Assembly: GCA_910587595.1 (NCBI GenBank) | Contig: CAJULQ010000005.1 | Span: 73,041-137,040, forward strand | Source of the DNA: an uncultured Christensenellaceae bacterium | GTDB taxonomy: Bacteria > Bacillota > Clostridia > Christensenellales > Pumilibacteraceae | DNA length: 64,000 nucleotides | Reading direction: 5' to 3' | In this document: piece after piece, positions 16,946 to 25,652 of the stretch | Layout of the letters: every line of letters starts with the position of its first letter | Position numbering within the stretch: the stretch's first letter is position 1 | Position numbers and translations under genes: made by a program | Notes under the pieces: generated by a model | Databases searched by the model: none | What the model saw: the letters and a program-made list of their open reading frames with translations, nothing else | What the model was told of the DNA's origin: nothing

Positions 16946-16974
16946 TTGACGAAAATATACGGATATGCTATACT
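16946..16974 (+). promoter_or_regulatory. Promoter of the yccF-like/copA/alkD operon
   Basis: TTGACG (16946-16951), 17-bp spacer, TATACT (16969-16974). Confidence 0.78.
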
Positions 16975-17002
16975 GTAGGCACAAGAACGACATACTAACT
17001 TT

Positions 17003-17431
17003 GTGAAAAATTTGAGTAAAAACATAGTGTTCGGCTTGAGCGGCGGTTGGGTGTTGTTGTTGTACTTTACGGCCACGGCGATCGTATACGCGCTCACTGT
17101 TGTGGGGGCGAAAAAGGCGTATGCGCTGTTAAAGTGCGCGTCGTTTTGCGTAACGCCGTTTGGCAAAAACGCGTATATCGACTACGGATCGCACAAGGTG
17201 GGCAACACGTTTTGGGCGGTCACGGCCGGTTGGCAAGCGGCGCTGGCAAGCTTGCTGTTTGCCGCCGTGTGGTATGCCACCGTGGTGGGCGCGTATTTGG
17301 GGTCGCGCTATTTGCATTTGGCGCAATATGCCGTGGCGCCGTTCGGGGCCAAATGTTATCCCAACGCTTTATTGACGGGCGAAGAAACGGCCGTGCCCCG
17401 CTTGCGGGAAGAACACAATTTCGAATTATAA
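17003..17431 (+). CDS. YccF-like small membrane protein
   Basis: A 142-residue protein with two related halves, each a hydrophobic helix followed by a short Pro-Phe-Gly motif (ASFCVTPFGKNAY at about 46-58 and QYAVAPFGAKCYPN near 108-121). This duplicated ALxPFGK pattern is that of the YccF/DUF307 family of inner-membrane proteins, whose role is unknown. GTG is the likely start; no strong ribosome site is seen. It is first in an operon with copA 36 bp downstream, so a link with copper handling is possible but unproven. Confidence 0.6.
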   Translation: MKNLSKNIVFGLSGGWVLLLYFTATAIVYALTVVGAKKAYALLKCASFCVTPFGKNAYIDYGSHKVGNTFWAVTAGWQAALASLLFAAVWYATVVGAYLGSRYLHLAQYAVAPFGAKCYPNALLTGEETAVPRLREEHNFEL

Positions 17432-17467
17432 ATAAACGGCAAAACGGGAGGCGCGCTAAAAGCGATC

Positions 17468-20017
17468 ATGGAAACGCCTATAATAAAGACAATGCAATTT
17501 ACGGTCACGGGCATGACGTGCGCGGCTTGTTCCGCGCATGTGGAAAAGAGCGTGCGCAAGTTGGCCGATGTGCACAGCGTGGCGGTGAATTTGTTGCGCG
17601 GCAGTATGACCGTGACGGGCGCGCAAACGCTGACCGCCGAAAGCGTGATACAAGCGGTGGTGCGCGCGGGCTACGGCGCCGCAGAGAAAAGCGGCGCCGC
17701 CAACCGAGCGCAAAAAAAGCAGACGGACGGCAAAGCGTCGCGCCGCGATCGCTTGGCGCGGTTGTGGACAAGCGTGGCCTTTTTGGCGCTACTTATGTAT
17801 GTGAGCATGGGCAGTATGGCGGGGTTGCCGTTGCCGCCCGTTTTGGAAGGGGACAAAAACCTTGTCGCGTTTGCCTTTACGCAGTTTTTGCTGTGTTTGC
17901 CCATAGTGATCTTAAACGGTAAATTTTTCGTAAACGGCATAAAAGCGATATTTCGCGGCGCGCCCAATATGGACACGCTCATCGCTTTGGGCGCGGGCGC
18001 GGCGCTCGTTTACGGCGTGGCTTCCGTTTTTGCCATAGGATACGGCTTGGGGCACGGCAACACGGCAATGGCGCACCGCTTTGCGCACGATCTCTACTTC
18101 GAATCGGCGGGCACCATTTTAACGCTCATTTCGGTGGGCAAATATCTCGAAGAACTTTCTAAGGGGCGGGCGAGCGACGCGGTGGAAAAACTGCTCGATC
18201 TGCGCCCGCAAACGGCGGTGGTGATCGAGGGCGACGCGGAAAAAGAAGTGTCGGCGGCCGAGTTGCGCGTGGGCGACGTTGTATTGGTGCGCCCCGGCAT
18301 GAGCGTGCCCGCCGACGCGGTGGTGATCTGGGGGCACGCCAGTGTGGACGAATCGGCCATCACGGGCGAGAGCGTGCCCGCCGAACGGGGCGAGGGCGAC
18401 CGCTTAACGGGCGGCACGGTAAACACGCAAGGCGTGGTGCACGCCCGCGTGACGGCCGTGGGCGAAGATACCGCGCTCAGCAAGATCGCGCGGCTTGTGG
18501 AAGAGGCGGGCGGATCCAAAGCGCCCATTGCGCGGTTGGCCGACCGCGTGAGCGCCTATTTCGTGCCGTCGGTTTTGGCCATTGCGCTCATTGCGGCCGT
18601 TGTGTGGCTCATTGCGGGCAGTACGTTTGCGTATGCGTTGCGCATAGCCATCTCGGTGTTGGTCATTTCTTGTCCGTGCGCGTTGGGGCTTGCCACGCCC
18701 ACGGCCATCATGGTGGGCACGGGCAAAGGCGCCACCATGGGCGTGCTGTATAAAACGGCCGAGGCGCTCGAACGCGCGCACAAAGTAACGGCCGTGGTGC
18801 TCGACAAAACGGGTACCGTCACGGTGGGCAAACCGAGCGTTACCGACTTTGTGTCCGACCACGCTGAGCACGCGCTCGACGTGATCTACACCTTGGAAAA
18901 GAACAGCGAACACCCCTTTGCCGCGGCGCTGTGCGCCTTTGCGTCCGATAAGGGCGCGACCGCGTTGCCGTGCGAGAACTTTTCGGCCACGGCGGGCGGC
19001 GGCGTGCATGCGTATGTAAACGGCAAACAAGCGGCGGCGGGCAACCGCAAACTGTGCGGCGAGTATGCGCAGTTTTCTGCCTTTTTGCCGCAAGCCGAGC
19101 AATGGGCGGCGCAAGGCAAAACGCCGCTGTATTTGGCCGAGGAGGGGTGCGTGATCGCCGTGTTCGCGTTGGCCGACGAGGTAAAACCCGACAGCCGCGC
19201 CGCGGTGGAAAAACTGCAACGGGCGGGCATAAAAGTGTATATGCAAACGGGGGACAACGCCACGGTGGCGGCCGCCATTGCCGCCCAAGCGGGCATAAGC
19301 GAATTTCGCGCCGAGGTGCTCCCCGCCGACAAAGAGAAGTTTGTGCGCGAACTCAAAGAGCGGGGCGAGTGCGTGGCCATGGTGGGCGACGGTATCAACG
19401 ACGCGCCCGCATTGGCTGCGGCCGATATAGGCATTGCCATCGGCGCGGGCACCGATATTGCCATCGAGGCGGCGGATATCGTGCTCATGCAGTCAAGACT
19501 GTCCGACGCCGAGGCGGCTTTGCGGCTCAGCCGCAAAACGGTAAAGAACATCAAAGAAAATTTGTTTTGGGCGTTTTTCTATAACTTGCTGTGCATTCCG
19601 TTGGCCGCCGGCGCGTTTGCGTGGGCGGGGATAACGTTAAACCCCATGTTTGCCGCGGCCGCCATGAGTATCAGCTCGGTGTGCGTGGTGTGCAACGCGT
19701 TGCGTCTCCGTTTATTTAAGGCGGACAAGAGCGGCAAAGAAAGGCCGTGCGCGGGCGCTTGTCCCGTAACCCAACCAAAAGAAGATCAACAAAAGGAGAA
19801 AGATAAAACCATGAAAAAAGTCATTCACATTACGGGCATGAGTTGCGGGCATTGTTCCGCCCGCGTACAAAAAGCGCTGGCCGAACTGGACGGCGCCGTG
19901 TCGGCAACGGTAGACCACGTTTCGGGGCAAGCGGTGTTCGAGGGGGATGTATCCGACGAGGCGCTCACGACCGCCGTGCAAAACGCGGGCTACGAAGTTA
20001 CTTCGATAGACGCATGA
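17468..20017 (+). CDS. copA: Copper-exporting P1B-type ATPase, in frame with a C-terminal CopZ domain
   Basis: An 849-residue Cu+ pump. Seen: N-terminal heavy-metal domain GMTCAAC (Cys18, Cys21), TM helices from about 95, the actuator TGES, the CPC copper site (402-404), DKTGT (Asp446), the HP motif (His482-Pro483) and GDGIND (about 640). After the last helices the frame continues through a charged linker into a second complete heavy-metal domain (GMSCGHC, Cys793 and Cys796) that equals a free CopZ. A ribosome site and ATG for that domain lie inside the frame. The initiating ATG at 17468 is preceded by GGGAGGCG at a long spacing; ATG 17492 is an alternative. No CsoR-type regulator is nearby. 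Confidence 0.93.
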   Translation: METPIIKTMQFTVTGMTCAACSAHVEKSVRKLADVHSVAVNLLRGSMTVTGAQTLTAESVIQAVVRAGYGAAEKSGAANRAQKKQTDGKASRRDRLARLWTSVAFLALLMYVSMGSMAGLPLPPVLEGDKNLVAFAFTQFLLCLPIVILNGKFFVNGIKAIFRGAPNMDTLIALGAGAALVYGVASVFAIGYGLGHGNTAMAHRFAHDLYFESAGTILTLISVGKYLEELSKGRASDAVEKLLDLRPQTAVVIEGDAEKEVSAAELRVGDVVLVRPGMSVPADAVVIWGHASVDESAITGESVPAERGEGDRLTGGTVNTQGVVHARVTAVGEDTALSKIARLVEEAGGSKAPIARLADRVSAYFVPSVLAIALIAAVVWLIAGSTFAYALRIAISVLVISCPCALGLATPTAIMVGTGKGATMGVLYKTAEALERAHKVTAVVLDKTGTVTVGKPSVTDFVSDHAEHALDVIYTLEKNSEHPFAAALCAFASDKGATALPCENFSATAGGGVHAYVNGKQAAAGNRKLCGEYAQFSAFLPQAEQWAAQGKTPLYLAEEGCVIAVFALADEVKPDSRAAVEKLQRAGIKVYMQTGDNATVAAAIAAQAGISEFRAEVLPADKEKFVRELKERGECVAMVGDGINDAPALAAADIGIAIGAGTDIAIEAADIVLMQSRLSDAEAALRLSRKTVKNIKENLFWAFFYNLLCIPLAAGAFAWAGITLNPMFAAAAMSISSVCVVCNALRLRLFKADKSGKERPCAGACPVTQPKEDQQKEKDKTMKKVIHITGMSCGHCSARVQKALAELDGAVSATVDHVSGQAVFEGDVSDEALTTAVQNAGYEVTSIDA
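19792..19798 (+). promoter_or_regulatory. Internal ribosome site for CopZ inside copA
   Basis: AAAGGAG lies 12 nt before an in-frame ATG at 19811. It is the best Shine-Dalgarno match in the last part of the copA frame. Confidence 0.65.
19811..20017 (+). CDS. copZ: CopZ-type copper chaperone, made from an internal start in copA
   Basis: If translation starts at ATG 19811 the product is a 68-residue heavy-metal-associated protein, the standard size of CopZ. It begins MKKVIHITGMSCGHCSARV and ends AVQNAGYEVTSIDA. The Cys-x-x-Cys binds Cu+ and would deliver it to the ATPase. The frame is the same as copA and there is no stop between them, so both a fused and a free form are possible. The ribosome site AAAGGAG is 12 nt upstream. 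Confidence 0.65.
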   Translation: MKKVIHITGMSCGHCSARVQKALAELDGAVSATVDHVSGQAVFEGDVSDEALTTAVQNAGYEVTSIDA

Positions 20018-20685
20018 CGCAACAGCAAGCGGACGCCGCTCTTATGGCGGCGGCAGACGAGCAATATAGGGCGTTCAATGCCAAGATCGTGCGCAGCGAT
20101 TTGCCCATGTGGGGCGTGCGCGTGCCCGCGGTGCAAAAGCTTGCCAAGCAATGCGCCAAAGAGGGCGGCGATTTTTTGGATACCTACCGTGCCGAAAACT
20201 ACGAGCAGATATTGCTGTATGCGCTCACGGTGGCGTACGACAAGCGACCCGTCGAGCAAAAGTATGCCTATATAGACAACGTTTTGCGATTGATAGACAA
20301 TTGGGCGCACGTGGATCTCATGTTGGGCGCTTTTAAGCAACTGAAAAAGTGCCGAGAGGCGTTTTGGGCGCACTATGCGCATTTGGCGGACGGCGGCGAA
20401 TTCGAGCGCAGGTTTTTGGCGGTGTTTTTAATGGACTACTGCCTATGCGACGAACTGCTCGACGACGTGTTCGCAACATACGAAAAATTGCAAGGCGGAC
20501 AGTATTATGTGAACATGGCCGTGGCTTGGGGGCTGAGCGTGGCGCTCGTCAAGTTTTACGATCGCACGTTGGCGTTTTTGCAAAAGGGCACGCTCAATTC
20601 GTTCGTTTTCAAAAAGACGGTGCAAAAGGCGCGCGAAAGTTTTCGCATTTCGCCCGAACAAAAACAGCAGCTCAAATCGCTGTAA
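20014..20685 (+). CDS. AlkD-family DNA alkylation repair protein
   Basis: A 223-residue all-helical HEAT-like repeat protein of the AlkD DNA glycosylase family, which excises 3- and 7-alkylated bases. Family-like features are MWGVRVPAVQKLAKQ near the N-terminus, the Asn-Trp-Ala-His-Val-Asp segment (about 93-98) where AlkD has its DNA-contacting Trp/Asp, and LKKCREAFW with an RRF segment. Start and preceding stop overlap as ATGA (20014-20017), so it is translationally coupled to copA/copZ. The enzyme may instead be one of the inactive AlkD relatives; I cannot settle that by eye. Confidence 0.82.
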   Translation: MTQQQADAALMAAADEQYRAFNAKIVRSDLPMWGVRVPAVQKLAKQCAKEGGDFLDTYRAENYEQILLYALTVAYDKRPVEQKYAYIDNVLRLIDNWAHVDLMLGAFKQLKKCREAFWAHYAHLADGGEFERRFLAVFLMDYCLCDELLDDVFATYEKLQGGQYYVNMAVAWGLSVALVKFYDRTLAFLQKGTLNSFVFKKTVQKARESFRISPEQKQQLKSL

Positions 20686-20699
20686 TTTGCAAACGGATA

Positions 20700-20729
20700 T
20701 TGACGAAAGGGGCGGGTGTGTAGTATAAT
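20700..20729 (+). promoter_or_regulatory. Promoter of the gene at 20762
   Basis: TTGACG (20700-20705), 18-bp spacer, TATAAT (20724-20729). Confidence 0.78.
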
Positions 20730-20761
20730 GGTACTATACACGGACGCAAGGAGAAACACGC

Positions 20762-21172
20762 ATGAGAATATACGACGAAGAAAATATGTCGTTTGACGAC
20801 GACGTAGACGAAATGGCGGGGTATACCGTGTTGGAAGGGCACAGTATCTTTCGTTTGAAAACGCCCCAACCCGAACCCGAAACCGTTGCGTCGCCCATTC
20901 CGCAAAACGAACAAACGGTGATCTTGGATCGCCCCGACGTTGCGCGTTTGAAAGACGGGCAAGAGCTTACGCTTGCGTTCGGGCAGACGTGCGCCGTTTT
21001 ATATAACGGCAAAACGGTGGGCGGCTTAAAAGACGCCTACGTAAAAAAACTGTGCGCCGAGCGCGGCGGACAGTGCGCCAAGGTGTTTTACAAGCATACC
21101 GTGCCGCCCATGGTGCGCATCGTGTTCGGCGCGGGGCAAACCATACCGCCCGCACTGCCCCAAGAGCAGTAA
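20762..21172 (+). CDS. Unknown small protein
   Basis: A 136-residue soluble protein I do not recognise. It begins with an acidic segment (YDEENMSFDDDVDEMAG) and continues with a Pro/Glu stretch (KTPQPEPETVASP). A small beta-rich domain occupies the last ~80 residues (LTLAFGQTCAVLYNGKTVGGLKD, then FYKHTVPPMVRIVFG). There is no signal peptide. AAGGAG precedes the ATG and a strong promoter and terminator bracket it, so it is a single-gene unit. Confidence 0.75.
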   Translation: MRIYDEENMSFDDDVDEMAGYTVLEGHSIFRLKTPQPEPETVASPIPQNEQTVILDRPDVARLKDGQELTLAFGQTCAVLYNGKTVGGLKDAYVKKLCAERGGQCAKVFYKHTVPPMVRIVFGAGQTIPPALPQEQ

Positions 21173-21195
21173 ACGGATTTTTTACGGCGAAAGAG

Positions 21196-21234
21196 ACGTT
21201 CTCGGCAAAAATATTTGTCGGGAACGTTTTTTTT
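21196..21234 (+). terminator. Terminator of the gene at 20762
   Basis: 14-bp stem 21196-21209 with 21214-21227 (G-U pairs included) followed by T8. Confidence 0.88.
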
Positions 21235-21257
21235 GTGCGCAAAGGGCATACAGCCGC

Positions 21258-21286
21258 TTGAAAAAACAAGAAAAATATGGTATACT
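21258..21286 (+). promoter_or_regulatory. Promoter of the SNF2 helicase gene
   Basis: TTGAAA (21258-21263), 17-bp spacer, TATACT (21281-21286). The TTG at 21258 is in frame with the gene but is part of the -35 box, not a start codon. Confidence 0.75.
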
Positions 21287-21317
21287 GGTCTGTGCAAATA
21301 AAAGGAGGCGACGGCAG

Positions 21318-24300
21318 TTGCTCGATTGGGATTCGTTATACAGTGAGGCGGGCGCTCGCGCCATGGCGGGGGGCAAAAAGCGTTTTTACGACAACCGCGT
21401 GCAAGATATACACACCTTGAAAGAGGAGGGCAAGTTCACGGTGCGCGCCACCGTTCGGGGCGATAGAGCGTATGACACGCGCGTGCAGTTCGACGAGCAA
21501 GGCGGCCTTTACGATTACGCGTGCGATTGCGCGCACGAAACGGTGACCGAAGGCCCTTGCCGCCATATCGTGGCCACCGCTTTGGCGTATGAAAACAAGT
21601 TTCCCGTAGAGGCGCCGCGCGGCGCGAGCGGAACGAATGCGCAAGGCAGTGACGCCGGCGTGCGCGCGTTGATCGAACATTACGGCAAACAGCGGCGGGG
21701 CAGACGCATCGCCGAAGAGGGCGAAAAGGTGCGTATCGTGCCCGCCATGCAGATCGGCGACGACGGACGGTTGCGCCTTACCTTTTCGTTGGGCGTTAAA
21801 AAAATGTATACGCTCAAAGACGTTTCCGATTTTGTGTCTTGCTTTCGAACGGGTGCCGAAAAGCGATACGGCGTGGAACTTACGGTGGTGCACGTGCCCC
21901 AATCGTTCGATGCGCTGTCGGCCGAGCTTGCGCGGCTCATTTGCGGGTGTTGGCGCGAAAAGTCCGAATTTTTGGAGGACGCGCACTGCGGCGCGGTGGA
22001 CTACCGCGACGAGTTGCGCCTTTCGGCGGGCGGCGTGGATCAGTTCATGCAACTGTTTGCGGGGCAAACGGTGGAATGCCGCGATCCGTTCGCCCCGCGC
22101 GGCGTGCGGCTGATCGCCGACGCGCCCAACGCCGTGCCCGCGGGGCTTTCGCTTGCCCGCGTGTCGGGCGGCTATCTGTTGGAAAACAAGCCGGGCGGCT
22201 ACAAAATGCTGCACGGCAAGGCGTTCGAATATATCGTGACCGACAACCGCGTGTATCCCGTAACGCCCGACTATTGCGCCGCCGTGTTGCCGCTTATCAA
22301 AAGCATGGAGGCGCGAGGGCGGCTGTTCGTGGCCGAGCGGGACATGTCGCAGTTTTACAACAGCGTGCTCATCCGCGTGTCCGAGTTTGCCGAGATCGAC
22401 GCGCCCGACGTAAATCTCAGCGTGTTCGAGGCGGCGCCGCTCGAATTGAAAGTGTATGCCGACGTTCTCGGCAACGGCGCCGTGCGCGCCCGCGTGCATG
22501 CCAGCTACGACGGCGAGACCGACATAGATATTTTGGACGAAAACGCGAGCTATCCGTTCGTGCGCGATTTCGAGGGGGAGAGCGCGTTTATCGAGGTGCT
22601 TAAAAAGTATTTTCCCCAATATCCCGATCTGACCGTGACGGACGAAAGTGACGTGTACGCGTTGCTCCGCGAGGGGTTGCGCGAACTGATGGGCAACGCC
22701 GAGGTGTATTTGTCGGACGAAGTAAAGCGCATGAAAGTGAAAAAGCCGCCGCGTATCAAAGTGGGCGTGCGGCTCAAAAGCGATCTTTTGCAACTCGATC
22801 TGTCGGCCGAAGAGTATACCGCCGAGCAATTGCGAGAGATCCTCTCGGCGTACAAGAGCAAAAAAAGTTACGTGCGCCTCACCGACGGCTCGTTCGTCGA
22901 TCTGATGGATCCGTCTATCGCCGCGCTTTCCGACGTGGCGGAAGTAGCGCGGCAGACGGGCGACCGCCTCATGTTGCCGCTCTATTATGCGCCCTATGTA
23001 GACAGCGAGCTTAAAAACGGATTTTTCCATTTGGAGCGTAGCGACGGCTTTAAGCAGCTCGTCAAAGAAACGGAAAGCGCGGGCGAGAGTTTGGCGCGCG
23101 TGCCGCAAAATTTGCAATCGGTGTTGCGCAACTACCAAAAAACGGGCTTTCGGTGGCTTAAAACGCTCACGCGTATCGGGTTCGGCGGCATATTGGCAGA
23201 CGATATGGGCTTGGGAAAATCGTTGCAGATCATCGCGCTTTTGCTGAGCGAACGGCAAGAAGGCGATACGTCGGTGATCGTGTGCCCCACCACGCTGGTG
23301 CTCAATTGGGTGAACGAACTCAAAAAGTTTGCGCCCGAATTGCGCGTGCTGGCGGTGTCGGGCACGGGCGAGGAACGAAAAGCGCTGGTGCAAACGTTCG
23401 GCCGCTACGACGTTGTGATCACAAGCTACGAGCTGTTGCGTCGCGACGCGGCGCTGTATGAAAGCGTGCCGTTTGCGTTTGCGGTGATCGACGAGGCGCA
23501 GTATATCAAAAATCCCGAAACCAAAAACGCGCGCGCCGTGAAAATGCTGTCGGCCAAACACCGCTTTGCGCTCACGGGCACGCCCGTGGAAAACAGCTTG
23601 GCGGAGCTTTGGAGCATTTTCGATTTTCTCATGCCGGGCTACCTGTTCTCTTACCGAAAGTTTCGCGACGGTTTGGAAACGGCCGTGGTGCGAGGCGACG
23701 ACGACGCGTCCAAACGTTTGGGGCGCATGATAAAGCCCTTTGTGTTGCGGCGGCTCAAAGCCAACGTGCTCAAAGAACTGCCCCCCAAAATGGAGAGCGA
23801 CGTGCTCTGTCCGCTCGAAGAGGAACAACGCGCGCTGTATGCGGCCAACTTGCAGTCGGTGCGCGACAGCGTGCAAGCGGCGGGGCAAACGGTGAACAAG
23901 GTGGCCGTGCTCGGCATGCTCACCAAGCTTAGACAGATCTGTTGCGAACCCCGCCTCGTGCACCCCGACTATAACGGCAATTCGTCTAAGTTGGCGGCTT
24001 GTTTGGAATTGGTGCGTTCGGCTACCGACGGCGGGCACAAAGTGCTTGTTTTCAGCCAGTTCACCTCTATGCTCGATATTTTGCGCGCCCGTTTGCTCGA
24101 AGAGGGGATCACGCACTATCTTCTCAAAGGCGACACCCCCAAGGTGGAGCGCATGAAGTTGGTGTCCCGTTTTAACGAGGACGCCACGCAAGTGTTTCTC
24201 ATCTCGCTCAAAGCGGGCGGCACGGGGCTCAATCTGACCGGCGCCGACGTGGTGATACATTACGATCCTTGGTGGAACGAATCGGTGATGCACCAAGCCA

Positions 24301-24485
24301 CCGATCGCGCGTATCGTATCGGGCAAGACAAATCGGTGCAAGTGTATAAGCTTATCATGCAAGACAGCGTGGAACAGCGCATCATAAAACTGCAAGAAAA
24401 AAAGACGGCGCTGTCGGACATCGTTTTGAACGCGGCGGGCACGTCGCACATGAAAGTCCGAGAAATCATGCAATTGTTGCAGTAA
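21318..24485 (+). CDS. SNF2-family helicase with SWIM zinc finger
   Basis: A 1055-residue ATP-dependent DNA translocase. A SWIM finger is at the N-terminus (Cys69-x-Cys71-x9-Cys81-x-His83), then a bacterial SNF2-associated region (about 230-600), then the two RecA lobes. These carry Walker A DDMGLGKS (about 628-635), DEAQ (about 725), LTGTPVENS, VFSQFTSMLDIL and the motif VI stretch QATDRAYRIGQ. The start is TTG 21318, with AAAGGAGG at about 21301-21308; the upstream frame runs through the promoter. Such proteins remodel protein-DNA complexes; the target is unknown. trxB follows 28 bp later. Confidence 0.93.
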   Translation: MLDWDSLYSEAGARAMAGGKKRFYDNRVQDIHTLKEEGKFTVRATVRGDRAYDTRVQFDEQGGLYDYACDCAHETVTEGPCRHIVATALAYENKFPVEAPRGASGTNAQGSDAGVRALIEHYGKQRRGRRIAEEGEKVRIVPAMQIGDDGRLRLTFSLGVKKMYTLKDVSDFVSCFRTGAEKRYGVELTVVHVPQSFDALSAELARLICGCWREKSEFLEDAHCGAVDYRDELRLSAGGVDQFMQLFAGQTVECRDPFAPRGVRLIADAPNAVPAGLSLARVSGGYLLENKPGGYKMLHGKAFEYIVTDNRVYPVTPDYCAAVLPLIKSMEARGRLFVAERDMSQFYNSVLIRVSEFAEIDAPDVNLSVFEAAPLELKVYADVLGNGAVRARVHASYDGETDIDILDENASYPFVRDFEGESAFIEVLKKYFPQYPDLTVTDESDVYALLREGLRELMGNAEVYLSDEVKRMKVKKPPRIKVGVRLKSDLLQLDLSAEEYTAEQLREILSAYKSKKSYVRLTDGSFVDLMDPSIAALSDVAEVARQTGDRLMLPLYYAPYVDSELKNGFFHLERSDGFKQLVKETESAGESLARVPQNLQSVLRNYQKTGFRWLKTLTRIGFGGILADDMGLGKSLQIIALLLSERQEGDTSVIVCPTTLVLNWVNELKKFAPELRVLAVSGTGEERKALVQTFGRYDVVITSYELLRRDAALYESVPFAFAVIDEAQYIKNPETKNARAVKMLSAKHRFALTGTPVENSLAELWSIFDFLMPGYLFSYRKFRDGLETAVVRGDDDASKRLGRMIKPFVLRRLKANVLKELPPKMESDVLCPLEEEQRALYAANLQSVRDSVQAAGQTVNKVAVLGMLTKLRQICCEPRLVHPDYNGNSSKLAACLELVRSATDGGHKVLVFSQFTSMLDILRARLLEEGITHYLLKGDTPKVERMKLVSRFNEDATQVFLISLKAGGTGLNLTGADVVIHYDPWWNESVMHQATDRAYRIGQDKSVQVYKLIMQDSVEQRIIKLQEKKTALSDIVLNAAGTSHMKVREIMQLLQ

Positions 24486-24513
24486 GGCGGGGCATACTGT
24501 TAAGGTGGATACT

Positions 24514-25407
24514 ATGACGGAACAAATATATGACGTGGTGATCGCGGGCGGCGGCCCCGCGGGATTGAGCGCGGCCGTTTACGCGGCGCGCAGCGGCGTG
24601 CGCACGGTCGTTTTGGAGGCGCTCGTAACGGGCGGCGTGGCGGCGGCCACGCCCACGGTGGAAAACTACCCCGGTTTTACGGGCGGCGCGGGGTTCGAGC
24701 TTTCGCAGATCATGACGACGCAAGCCGAGCAAGCGGGCGCGGAAATACGGTATGGCAAGGCGGAAAAGATCGAGGACGGCGAGATCAAAAAAATCACGCT
24801 TTCTTCGGGCGAAACGCTGTTTGCGCACGCGCTCGTTTTGGCGCTCGGCAACGAGCCGCGCAAGTTGGGCGTGGCGGGCGAAAACGAATTGTTGGGCGCG
24901 GGGCTGAGTTATTGCGCCACATGCGACGGCAACTTCTTTCGCGGCAAAACGGTGGCGGTGGTGGGCGGCGGAGAACATGCCGCGGCCGACGCCGCGTATT
25001 TGGCGCCCCTCGCCCAAAAAGTGTATCGGTTGCACCGCGGCAAACTGCCCCCGTCGGCAGAGGCGGAATGCTTGGAAAACGTGCGAATACAGTCGCTGAT
25101 CGGCCGGCCGTTGCAAGCCGTAACGCTGTTTGACGGCGCGCAAACGCGCACGCTGCAGATAGACGGGTTGTTCGTTTCTTTGGGCTACACGCCCGCCGTA
25201 GGGCTTGTAAAGGGGCTTGTGGAAACGGACGAGGCGGGATATATCTTGTGCGACGAGCAAATGCGCACTTCGCGCGAGGGGATCTTCGCGGCGGGCGACG
25301 CGCGAAAAAAGCCGCTTAGGCAGATCGTGACCGCCGCCGCGGACGGCGCGATCGCGGGGCAGTTCGCCGCCGTGTACGCGCGCCGTCGCCGTGCGGGCAA
25401 GGCATGA
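24514..25407 (+). CDS. trxB: Thioredoxin reductase-like flavoprotein
   Basis: A 297-residue FAD/NADPH enzyme. Seen: the N-terminal dinucleotide motif GGGPAGLSAAVYAARSG, the redox-active CATC (Cys134, Cys137), a second Gly-rich site VAVVGGGEHAAADAAYLA and the C-terminal GIFAAGDAR with the FAD-binding Asp. It is slightly short for TrxB (about 305-315) and GGGEHA replaces the usual GGGDSA, so it could be a thioredoxin reductase or a close relative using another partner. ATG 24514 is preferred over the GTG 9 nt upstream because TAAGGTGG fits it as ribosome site. It closely follows the helicase gene. Confidence 0.85.
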   Translation: MTEQIYDVVIAGGGPAGLSAAVYAARSGVRTVVLEALVTGGVAAATPTVENYPGFTGGAGFELSQIMTTQAEQAGAEIRYGKAEKIEDGEIKKITLSSGETLFAHALVLALGNEPRKLGVAGENELLGAGLSYCATCDGNFFRGKTVAVVGGGEHAAADAAYLAPLAQKVYRLHRGKLPPSAEAECLENVRIQSLIGRPLQAVTLFDGAQTRTLQIDGLFVSLGYTPAVGLVKGLVETDEAGYILCDEQMRTSREGIFAAGDARKKPLRQIVTAAADGAIAGQFAAVYARRRRAGKA

Positions 25408-25468
25408 AAACGGTTTGCAAATTTTTTTACAAATGCCCGTGCAATTTAGGTGCATTTTGCGGCGCGGT

Positions 25469-25478
25469 GTGATATAAT
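25469..25478 (+). promoter_or_regulatory. Extended -10 promoter of the corA leader
   Basis: TGTGATATAAT: TG one base before TATAAT (25473-25478) and no good -35, the pattern of an extended -10 promoter. Confidence 0.55.
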
Positions 25479-25508
25479 GGTAGTAACGAAAAACGGGAGG
25501 GCAAAAAA

Positions 25509-25574
25509 ATGGACGGCTATCCAAGTAGACGGCAGTATATTTGTTTCGCGCTCCCCGATCATGCGGATCGATAA
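25509..25574 (+). CDS. Possible leader peptide upstream of corA
   Basis: A 21-codon frame (MDGYPSRRQYICFALPDHADR) with GGGAGG about 9 nt before its ATG, lying in the ~170-nt leader of corA. The stop is followed by 78 nt and then the corA ribosome site. It could be a regulatory uORF. Conservation is unknown, so chance cannot be excluded. Confidence 0.35.
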   Translation: MDGYPSRRQYICFALPDHADR

Positions 25575-25652
25575 ATTTTGCATGCCTTTTGCGGCGGCGC
25601 GAGCGAATACAACCGTTCGGGTCGCTTATTTTTTTACGCAGGAGGTGCGCTG

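Noticed and set aside
21258..21317. TTG at 21258 as start of the SNF2 helicase
   Set aside because: That TTG is the first triplet of the -35 box and the frame would cross the -10; TTG 21318 with GGAGG upstream fits better.
21336..24473. A 1045-codon open frame antisense to the SNF2 helicase
   Set aside because: It mirrors the sense gene codon by codon and arises from the GC-rich codon bias; there is no promoter or ribosome site, and the sense gene has clear motifs. The same holds for the 843-codon antisense frame at 10452-12983.
25495..25650. M-box magnesium riboswitch before corA
   Set aside because: The conserved M-box core is not recognisable in the leader.
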